From positions 1 to 7,397 of the forward strand of contig JAISML010000265.1 in assembly GCA_031276775.1 (NCBI GenBank): DNA of 7,397 bases, written 5' to 3'. The position numbers were made by a program, and so were the translations under genes. Source of the DNA: Eubacteriales Family XIII. Incertae Sedis bacterium (GTDB taxonomy: Bacteria; Bacillota; Clostridia; Peptostreptococcales; Anaerovoracaceae). Shown here in pieces: positions 1-5,847 of this stretch. Numbering within the stretch: position 1 is the first letter of the stretch; each line of letters starts with the position of its first letter. The notes below the pieces were generated by a model, which did no database searches, was not told the DNA's origin, and saw nothing but the letters and a program-made list of their open reading frames with translations.

Positions 1-2066
1 TCCTCATGTTCGCCACGGGCTTTACGATGAACATGTTGTCCCTGAGCGGTTTGGCGGTCGGCATCGGCATGCTCGTGGACGATTCCATCGTCGTCATGGA
101 AAACATATTCCGCCACCGGAACGAAGGGCGCAAGGCTGCGGAAGCTTCGATCATAGGGACGCGGGAAGTCACCCTTCCCGTGTTTACCGCCACCATGACG
201 AAGATCGCCGTTTTCCTTCCCATCGTATTCGTGCAGGGCATCGCCGCCACCGTGTTCAAGGAATTTTCATTCACCATCAGTTTTGCGCTGATCTGTTCCC
301 TTCTCGTCGCCTTGACCGTGATTCCCATGCTGTGTTCCCGGTTGCTGAAGATCGGGGACATAGGCGAACAGGAATCGCCGAGATTGGCCGGCGCCGGAAC
401 GGGAAGCGCTTTCGCCCCGGCGCGGAGCGAAGAGAAAAGCCGGAATCCCTTGGCGCTGTTCGGCCGGCTCGTAAACAGGCTGATCCGCTATTACACGCGC
501 GTCATTCGCTTTGCGCTCGGCCACAGAAAGACGGTTGTAAGCCTTTCCCTTGCGCTTCTGATTACCTCCGCGCTGCTCATCACCGCCGTCGGCGGCGAAC
601 TGTTGCCGGCCGGCGATGAGGGTTCTTTGGAGATATCCGCAAACGTCCCCTACGGCACCTCCGTCGAGAAGACGGATGAGATACTTTCGGAGATCGAGGA
701 TTATGTGGCGCACAACGTCGAAGGCGTCGAAAATTACGCCCTCTCCATCGGTAACACAGGTCTTTTCAGTTTGGGCGCTTCCGGCGGGGGAAGCGTATCG
801 GTCAATTTGGTCGACAAGCGCGAACGGGAGCATTCCACGGATGAGATCGCGGCGCGGATTGCGAAAGATCTCTCCTACATCGCGGGCGCGCAGATCGATG
901 TGAATGTCAGCAATCAGATGAGCATGTCCATGGGCGGCAGTCCCGTATCCATTGCGATCTCGGGGGATGATTTTGCCGTTATGGAACGCCTGTCCGATGA
1001 TTTTGCCGGGATCGTCAAGGACGTTGACGGGACGATCAACGTAAAGGGGAGCCTCGAGGAAGGCAGTCCCGAGGTGCAGGTCACGCCCGATCGGCGGATC
1101 GCTTCCGCTTACGGCATATCGACGTACCAACTCGCTCAGACGCTGAATGCCGCGCTTTCCGGCGTTCGTTCCACCGGTCTCCACGCGGACGGCAGGGAAA
1201 CCCGGATCGTCATCGCGCTGAACGGCGCCTACGGCGAATCCATCGAAAACATGAAGCAGATATCGATCCTTTCCCCTACGGGACAACTCGTAAAGGTCGG
1301 CGACGTCGCAGAGGTGAAACCGGCGAATTCGCCCGCGCAGATCGAGCGGAACAATCAGGTGCGCACGGTGCATGTCACGGCGGATCTGAACGGCCGCGAT
1401 CTGCAGTCGGTCACGCAGGAGATCGAAACAAAATTGGATGCCTACGACATGCCGGATGGGTATGCGTACAGCATCGGCGGGGAAGCCGAAGAGATGCAGC
1501 AGTCTTTCGCCGATCTCGGCTATGCGCTGTTGCTGTCCCTGCTCATCATCTACATGATACTCGCATCCCTCTTTGAATCCTTGATACAGCCGTTCATCAT
1601 CATGCTCGCGATACCGTTCGCGTTGACCGGCGCTTTCCTCGGGCTGTTTCTGACGGGTACGCCTCTTTCCCTCGTGGCGTTCATCGGGATCATCATGCTC
1701 AGCGGGATCGTGGTGAACAATTCCATCCTGCTCATCGATTTCATCAATCAGAACCGATCGATCTGCGCCACAAGGGATGAGGCGATCATCAACGCCGGCA
1801 GGTTCCGGTTCCGACCCATCCTCATGACGGCGCTGACGACCTGCCTCGGACTCCTTCCCCTGGCTCTCGGACTCGGTTCCGGCGGCGAACTCATCACGCC
1901 CATGGGCATTACCGTCATCGGAGGCCTGCTGTTCTCCACGGTCATCACCTTGGTTCTGATTCCGGTCATCTATTCCATCATAGACGACTTCAGAGAAAAG
2001 AACCGCGCGAAGAGGGAAGCGCGGAGGACGGCAAAACGTTTGGCGGTCGGGCAAATTGAAAGATGA
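1..2066 (+). CDS. RND-family multidrug efflux pump, C-terminal part (5' end outside window)
   Basis: This is the proton-driven inner-membrane pump of the AcrB/HAE1 group, resembling the SwrC/YerP type of Gram-positive bacteria. The first complete codon is at 3-5, and the ATG at 6 is internal because the reading begins inside transmembrane segment 3. Numbering from that Met, LVDD with D25-D26 matches the proton-relay aspartates of AcrB TM4 (D407/D408), followed by the conserved VMENIFRHR. TM5-TM6 cover about 60-112, a linker about 113-172, TM7 about 175-195, the second periplasmic porter/docking domain about 196-500, and TM8-TM12 about 503-660. The family motif RFRPILMTAL is at 601-610. The AcrB TM10 lysine (K940) aligns with N571 in VVNNS. 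About 687 residues are present against roughly 1,030-1,050 for the family. The C-terminus is basic and charged. The stop overlaps the next gene by 4 bp. The substrate cannot be told from sequence; family assignment is secure. Confidence 0.95.
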   Translation, partial: LMFATGFTMNMLSLSGLAVGIGMLVDDSIVVMENIFRHRNEGRKAAEASIIGTREVTLPVFTATMTKIAVFLPIVFVQGIAATVFKEFSFTISFALICSLLVALTVIPMLCSRLLKIGDIGEQESPRLAGAGTGSAFAPARSEEKSRNPLALFGRLVNRLIRYYTRVIRFALGHRKTVVSLSLALLITSALLITAVGGELLPAGDEGSLEISANVPYGTSVEKTDEILSEIEDYVAHNVEGVENYALSIGNTGLFSLGASGGGSVSVNLVDKREREHSTDEIAARIAKDLSYIAGAQIDVNVSNQMSMSMGGSPVSIAISGDDFAVMERLSDDFAGIVKDVDGTINVKGSLEEGSPEVQVTPDRRIASAYGISTYQLAQTLNAALSGVRSTGLHADGRETRIVIALNGAYGESIENMKQISILSPTGQLVKVGDVAEVKPANSPAQIERNNQVRTVHVTADLNGRDLQSVTQEIETKLDAYDMPDGYAYSIGGEAEEMQQSFADLGYALLLSLLIIYMILASLFESLIQPFIIMLAIPFALTGAFLGLFLTGTPLSLVAFIGIIMLSGIVVNNSILLIDFINQNRSICATRDEAIINAGRFRFRPILMTALTTCLGLLPLALGLGSGGELITPMGITVIGGLLFSTVITLVLIPVIYSIIDDFREKNRAKREARRTAKRLAVGQIER

Positions 2067-2686
2067 AGGAAACCCGGCAATACAAGAGAGAACGGATTTT
2101 GGAGGCGGCTTTCCGGATTTTCATCGAGCAGGGCTACGCCCGGGCGAAGATGTCCGCGATCGCGAAGCGCGCGGGCTTCGGCAAGAGTACCCTCTATGAT
2201 TATTTTGAGAGCAAGGATGAAATATTTGAGGAAATCCTTCAAACGAAGTTGGTCGATCCGTACTTTGCCCTGTCCTCCGTCGTCGAGACGCAGGCATCCG
2301 CCGCAGAGCGGTTGCGCGCATTTCTGACTGCGGAGATTGAATGGTTCTTGGAATACAACCGGGACGGGGGACTCCTGCCCACCGTCATGACGAATCCGGA
2401 ATTTATCGTCAGTCCCATCTTGCGAAAACTCATATGCTCCGTACTCGAATACAAGTTTCGACTCGTGCGCCGGCTCGTGGAGGAGGGCATGGCAAGCGGG
2501 GAATTCCGCGCGGAGGATCCCGACATATCCGCGATTCGAATCATCGGGGCGAGCAACGCATTTTCCGCCGCCGTCAGCAATTCCGTCCGGTACGGATACG
2601 GCGCCGAAAGGCTTCCGGGCATCTCCTACGATGAGACGGCGCGGGAGTCGTTTTTCAGCGGACTGTTTCACGGACTGTTGCCGTAA
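2063..2686 (+). CDS. TetR/AcrR-family transcriptional regulator
   Basis: A 207-residue DNA-binding regulator, normal in length for the TetR family. The N-terminal helix-turn-helix spans about residues 7-55: RERILEAAFRIF (helix 1), then MSAIAKRAGFGKSTLYDYF at about 30-48, which matches the TetR recognition region, followed by the usual SKDEIFEEIL. The remaining 150 or so residues form the variable ligand-binding and dimerisation domain, so the ligand cannot be predicted. The ATG at 2063 overlaps the pump stop codon (ATGA). No strong Shine-Dalgarno sequence precedes it, which fits translational coupling to the pump. By analogy with AcrR and similar repressors it probably represses the pump operon, whose promoter lies outside the window. 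A pump-then-regulator order in one transcript would give autoregulation. Control of the downstream ecf promoter is also possible but unsupported. It ends with TAA at 2684-2686. Confidence 0.93.
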   Translation: MKETRQYKRERILEAAFRIFIEQGYARAKMSAIAKRAGFGKSTLYDYFESKDEIFEEILQTKLVDPYFALSSVVETQASAAERLRAFLTAEIEWFLEYNRDGGLLPTVMTNPEFIVSPILRKLICSVLEYKFRLVRRLVEEGMASGEFRAEDPDISAIRIIGASNAFSAAVSNSVRYGYGAERLPGISYDETARESFFSGLFHGLLP

Positions 2687-2696
2687 TCCGGCTTCC

Positions 2697-2713
2697 TTGT
2701 ACATTGGGTGCAA
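2697..2713. promoter_or_regulatory. Imperfect inverted repeat in the ecf promoter, possible operator
   Basis: The arms TTGTAC (2697-2702) and GTGCAA (2708-2713) are inverted copies with one mismatch, separated by ATTGG. The repeat covers the -35 region and the start of the spacer, where a repressor would block RNA polymerase. The arms are short and only one copy is present, so chance is a real alternative. No binding protein can be named. Confidence 0.25.
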
Positions 2714-2725
2714 ATAAGGTATAAT
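2697..2725 (+). promoter_or_regulatory. Predicted sigma-A promoter of the ecf operon
   Basis: A perfect TATAAT -10 box lies at 2720-2725. A weak -35, TTGTAC, sits at 2697-2702 with the ideal 17-bp spacing; reading TGTACA at 2698-2703 with 16-bp spacing gives four of six consensus matches. The local sequence is more AT-rich than the surrounding genes. Transcription would begin near 2732, leaving a leader of about 21 bases before the ecfA1 ATG. The position in the only sizeable gap before ecfA1 supports it. The start point is inferred, not observed. Confidence 0.7.
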
Positions 2726-2752
2726 CAAGAGGAAGTTTTTTGGGCGGGCAAT

Positions 2753-3667
2753 ATGAAATTTACGGAAAACGGCGATATCATTCAAATTGAAGATCTGGTC
2801 TTTGAATACGGACGGGCGGAAGCGGAAGACGGGTACGATCCGCATCGCGGCGCCGCCGGCGGCGCGATTTTTCCCAACGCGGTGGATCACGTCACGCTTT
2901 GCGTTGCGCGTGGCAGCTTTACGGCCGTCATCGGGCGGAACGGATCCGGGAAATCCACCCTCGCAAAGAATCTCAACGCCTTGCTCCTGCCGACGGGCGG
3001 ACGCGTGATCGTGGATGGCTTCGACACGTTGGACGAGGCGGCGCTGTGGGATATCAGGCAACGGGTGGGGATGGTGTTTCAAAATCCGGACAATCAATTG
3101 GTTTCCGCCGTCGTGGAGGACGACGTGGCGTTCGGGCCCGAAAATTTGGGTGTGGCGCCCGATGAGATCCGAACGCGCATTCGCGATTCCCTCGCCGCCG
3201 TGGACATGTACGAACACAGGAAGATGGCGCCGCACCTCCTGTCCGGAGGCCAGAAGCAGCGGGTGGCCATCGCGGGCGTCATCGCCATGCACCCGGAGAT
3301 CATCATCTTCGACGAACCCACCGCCATGCTGGATCCGGAAGGACGCGCGGAGGTGATGGGCATCATCGGACGTTTGCGCAAAGAGAAGATCACGGTCGTG
3401 CTGATCACGCATTTTATGGAGGAGACGTTGGACAGCGACCGGGTCGTCATCATGGACCGGGGGCGCGTGGCCATGGACGGAACGCCCGCCGAGATATTTT
3501 CCCGCACGGAGGAGATCGAAGCGTTGGGACTGAAACTGCCGTTTGCCGTGGAACTGTGCGCGCGGTTGCGCGAGCGGGGGCTCGATGTGCCGGGCGATCT
3601 GCTCACGGAAGACGAACTGTCGGCATATTTATTGACATTGTACCGGAAAGACGGCTTTCCGGCCTGA
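2753..3667 (+). CDS. ecfA1: ECF transporter ATP-binding protein EcfA1
   Basis: One of the two cytoplasmic ATPases that power an energy-coupling factor vitamin/micronutrient importer, as a heterodimer with EcfA2 bound to EcfT. All ABC motifs are intact in the 304-residue product: Walker A GRNGSGKST (61-69), Q-loop VFQNPDNQ with Q110, signature LSGGQ (163-167), Walker B IIIFDEP with D187 and catalytic E188, D-loop AMLDP (191-195) and switch H220. The AMLDP D-loop, rather than AGLDP, is typical of the A1 subunit. The start chosen is ATG 2753. An in-frame GTG at 2708 lies upstream of the -10 box, so its codon would not be in the mRNA. GGGCGGG (2742-2748) may act as a rather close Shine-Dalgarno sequence. 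Residues about 21-43 (Ala/Gly-rich, charged) are longer than the usual loop between the first strand and Walker A. It lies 23 bases upstream of ecfA2. Confidence 0.95.
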   Translation: MKFTENGDIIQIEDLVFEYGRAEAEDGYDPHRGAAGGAIFPNAVDHVTLCVARGSFTAVIGRNGSGKSTLAKNLNALLLPTGGRVIVDGFDTLDEAALWDIRQRVGMVFQNPDNQLVSAVVEDDVAFGPENLGVAPDEIRTRIRDSLAAVDMYEHRKMAPHLLSGGQKQRVAIAGVIAMHPEIIIFDEPTAMLDPEGRAEVMGIIGRLRKEKITVVLITHFMEETLDSDRVVIMDRGRVAMDGTPAEIFSRTEEIEALGLKLPFAVELCARLRERGLDVPGDLLTEDELSAYLLTLYRKDGFPA

Positions 3668-3690
3668 AGAGAGAAGCGAGCATTTGAAAC

Positions 3691-4548
3691 ATGTCCATCA
3701 GAGTCGAACATCTGACGCATATCTACAATAAGGGTTTGGCCTACGAAACGAAAGCCGTGGACGATGTGGGTTTCACCGTCGAAGACGGGGAATTCATCGG
3801 CATCATCGGTCATACCGGTTCGGGAAAGTCCACGCTGATTCAGCATCTCAACGGCATTCTCAAGCCGGAATCGGGCAGGATCTTTGTCGGGGACGTCGAG
3901 ATTACCGCAAAGAACATCAAGATGAACCAAATCAGGAAACGGGTCGGCCTGGTGTTTCAGTATCCCGAGTATCAGCTTTTCGAAGCGACGGTGCGCAGTG
4001 ACGTCGCGTTCGGTCCCGGGAATTTGGGTCTGCCGGAGGACGAAATCGAAGATCGCGTGCGGGAGGCCTTGCGGTTGGTCGGCTTGGACTTTTCGACCTA
4101 TGCCGATCGGTCGCCCTTTGAGCTGTCGGGCGGACAGAAACGAAGGGTCGCCATTGCGGGCGTCATCGCAATGCGTCCCGAAGTGCTGATCCTCGATGAG
4201 CCCACGGCCGGACTCGACCCCAAAGCGCACGGGGATATCTTGCGCATGGTGCGCTCCGTCAGGGATCGCACCTCAGGCATCGTGATATTGGTCTCCCACA
4301 ACATGAGCGACGTCGCGGAGATGGCGGATCGGGTCTTCGTGATGGATCGGGGCAGACTCGTCCGCGCCGCCGCCCCGGCGGAGGTGTTTGCCGAGGCGGA
4401 TTTCCTGAGATCCATCGGTCTGGACGTTCCGCCCGCAACGCGCATGGCGAATACGCTCATGGGGGAGGGGTTTGCGCCGGATCGGACGATCCTGACGCTC
4501 GGCGAGATGGCGGATTTCCTCGCGGGCCGTTTGGGGGGCAGGGCATGA
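3691..4548 (+). CDS. ecfA2: ECF transporter ATP-binding protein EcfA2
   Basis: The second ATPase of the ECF module, partnering EcfA1. The 285-residue length is typical. Walker A is GHTGSGKST (40-48), the Q-loop is VFQYPEYQLFE with Q90, the signature LSGGQ (145-149), Walker B VLILDEP with D169 and catalytic E170, D-loop AGLDP (173-177), and switch H203 in LVSHNM. The YPEYQLFE segment is a strong EcfA2 hallmark and forms part of the surface that meets EcfT coupling helices in known structures. Both ATPase sites therefore look competent. Start ATG 3691 has only a weak or distant purine-rich Shine-Dalgarno (GAGAGAAG near 3668-3675), so some coupling to ecfA1, 23 bases upstream, is likely. The stop overlaps the ecfT start in ATGA at 4545-4548. 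Confidence 0.95.
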   Translation: MSIRVEHLTHIYNKGLAYETKAVDDVGFTVEDGEFIGIIGHTGSGKSTLIQHLNGILKPESGRIFVGDVEITAKNIKMNQIRKRVGLVFQYPEYQLFEATVRSDVAFGPGNLGLPEDEIEDRVREALRLVGLDFSTYADRSPFELSGGQKRRVAIAGVIAMRPEVLILDEPTAGLDPKAHGDILRMVRSVRDRTSGIVILVSHNMSDVAEMADRVFVMDRGRLVRAAAPAEVFAEADFLRSIGLDVPPATRMANTLMGEGFAPDRTILTLGEMADFLAGRLGGRA

Positions 4549-5345
4549 TCAGGGACATCACGCTGGGGCAATACTATCCCGAATACAGCAGGATCCACAA
4601 GTTGGATCCGCGCCTGAAGATCATCGTGACCCTTGTCTACATCGTATCGCTTTTTCTGATCGAGGATTTTGCCGGTTATGCGATCGCGCTGGTTTCGATG
4701 GGGGCCGTCATCGCGCTTTCAAAGGTGCCGCTTCGGTTCATGCTTCGGGGTTTGAAACCGATCATCCTCATCATCGTCTTCACATTCACCCTGAACATGT
4801 TGATGACAAAGGGGACGATCCTCTGGGAATGGGGTTTCTTTCGGATCACAAAAGAAGGTCTGTACAACGCGATCTTCATGGCGGCGCGCCTGATCTTCCT
4901 CATCGTCGGTTCTTCCGTCCTTACGCTGACGACGAAACCGATCAAGCTGACGGACGGCATCGAGAGTCTTCTGAAGCCTTTCAGACGGTTTGGGCTTCCG
5001 GCGCACGAATTGGCCATGATGATGACGATCGCCTTGCGGTTCATCCCCACGTTGCTTGAGGAAACCGATAAGATCATGAAAGCGCAACAGGCCAGGGGCG
5101 CGGATTTTGAGACGGGCGGTTTGCTTCGGAGGGCCAAGGCGTTGGTGCCGCTCCTGGTTCCGCTGTTTGTGGGCGCTTTCCGCATCGCGCAGGATTTGGC
5201 GATGGCCATGGAGGCGCGGTGTTACCGGGGCGGGGAAGGACGAACAAAGCTGAACATGCTGAAGTTTCGCAGGCGTGACGCCCTTGCGATCGGGTTTACG
5301 GCGCTGTATCTGTCCGGCATTGTGGCGGAGAGGATACTGCTTTGA
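4545..5345 (+). CDS. ecfT: ECF transporter transmembrane coupling protein EcfT
   Basis: The membrane scaffold that transmits ATP hydrolysis by EcfA1/EcfA2 to the substrate-binding S component. The 266-residue product has hydrophobic segments at about 25-40, 42-58, 70-87, 106-127, 152-172 and 243-262. Its long cytoplasmic coupling-helix region contains the two Ala-Arg-X signatures of the family: ARG at 183-185 (in QQARGAD) and ARC at 224-226 (in MEARCYRGG). These arginines contact the ATPases in solved ECF complexes. The N-terminal YYPEYSRIHKLDPRLKI is also characteristic. The start is the ATG of an ATGA overlap with ecfA2; G-rich sequence just upstream (about 4532-4543) may serve as ribosome binding site. 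The stop overlaps the next start in TTGA. Confidence 0.95.
   Translation: MIRDITLGQYYPEYSRIHKLDPRLKIIVTLVYIVSLFLIEDFAGYAIALVSMGAVIALSKVPLRFMLRGLKPIILIIVFTFTLNMLMTKGTILWEWGFFRITKEGLYNAIFMAARLIFLIVGSSVLTLTTKPIKLTDGIESLLKPFRRFGLPAHELAMMMTIALRFIPTLLEETDKIMKAQQARGADFETGGLLRRAKALVPLLVPLFVGAFRIAQDLAMAMEARCYRGGEGRTKLNMLKFRRRDALAIGFTALYLSGIVAERILL
5327..5333 (+). promoter_or_regulatory. Ribosome binding site that fixes the TTG start of queT
   Basis: GGAGAGG lies 8 bases upstream of TTG at 5342, inside the end of ecfT. It is the best Shine-Dalgarno match in the operon and supports the TTG as a genuine start. Confidence 0.75.
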
Positions 5346-5830
5346 ATCTGCGAAGAAAAATCGGTACGCGGTTTTGGGTGCAGGCTTCTGTCATCGGAGG
5401 CGTGTACGCGGCGCTGACCGTGGCGTTTGCGCCCCTCAGCTACGGCCCCATGCAGGTGCGCATAGCGGAAGCGTTGACCGTGTTGCCGTATTTTACGCCG
5501 GCTGCCGTTCCGGGACTTTTCGTCGGCTGCCTTGCGGCAAACATCGTCAGCCCCTATGGCGTTCCCGATATGATACTCGGCAGTCTGGCGTCTTTCATAG
5601 GGGCGTTTTTTTCCTATAAGCTGCGAAAGCGGTCTCTTCTCGTTCCCCTCCCTCCCGTCCTTGCCAACGGGATCATCATCGGCGGCATGCTCTATTTCGT
5701 CTACGGCGTCGAACCTTCTCTGTGGATCGACATGGCGTGGGTGGCTGCGGGGGAATTGTTGGCTTGTTATGCGTTGGGTTATCCTCTGCTGAGATATTTG
5801 AAACGCCACGGGCGGATATTCCGGTTGTGA
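5342..5830 (+). CDS. queT: QueT-family ECF transporter S component (queuosine precursor uptake)
   Basis: A 162-residue integral membrane protein recognised as the QueT family of ECF substrate-binding components. Family features visible are PLSYGPMQVRIAEALTVLPYF (residues 31-51), the following TPAAVPGLFVGCLAANI, and GELLACYALGYPLL near the C-terminus. There are about five or six hydrophobic segments, at roughly 12-30, 45-70, 76-92, 105-122 and 128-151. A24 and A28 form an AxxxA pattern in the first segment, the type of motif S components use to dock on EcfT. QueT proteins are assigned to uptake of preQ1, queuine or queuosine, mainly from association with preQ1 riboswitches and queuosine genes; the exact substrate is inferred. 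Start is TTG 5342 in a TTGA overlap with the ecfT stop, preceded by GGAGAGG. It ends at TGA 5828-5830. No queuosine enzyme gene is adjacent. Confidence 0.88.
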   Translation: MNLRRKIGTRFWVQASVIGGVYAALTVAFAPLSYGPMQVRIAEALTVLPYFTPAAVPGLFVGCLAANIVSPYGVPDMILGSLASFIGAFFSYKLRKRSLLVPLPPVLANGIIIGGMLYFVYGVEPSLWIDMAWVAAGELLACYALGYPLLRYLKRHGRIFRL

Positions 5831-5847
5831 CGAAGCGGGTGACGGGT

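Noticed and set aside
898..945. Met-rich stretch in the RND porter domain (QMSMSMGG) as a possible copper or silver site as in CusA
   Set aside because: The methionines are clustered in a short loop rather than spread as in the CusA site, and similar loops occur in HAE1-like pumps. The rest of the protein, including the TM4 motif, fits the multidrug type, not the heavy-metal type.
267..2054. Long open frame on the minus strand (595 codons) across the RND gene
   Set aside because: It is a shadow of the GC-rich, codon-biased pump gene. Its translation is rich in Arg, Asp, Glu, His and Gln with no recognisable domain, while the + strand reading is an unmistakable RND protein.
2680..2692. Possible terminator hairpin after tetR (GCCG-TAATC-CGGC)
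   Set aside because: The stem has only four base pairs, does not extend, overlaps the tetR stop codon, and is followed by TTCCTTGT rather than a run of T. It is too weak to call.
2708..2752. GTG at 2708 as the start of ecfA1
   Set aside because: It would add 15 residues unlike EcfA1 N-termini and the codon lies upstream of the predicted -10 box, so it would not be in the transcript. ATG 2753 places the first conserved strand at the usual distance.
1970..3412. Minus-strand open frame of 480 codons spanning tetR and ecfA1
   Set aside because: It crosses two clear + strand genes and the intergenic promoter, and its product has low-complexity composition and no domain. The same reasoning covers the minus-strand frames at 3094-4230, 5222-5875, 5779-6582 and 6589-7359.
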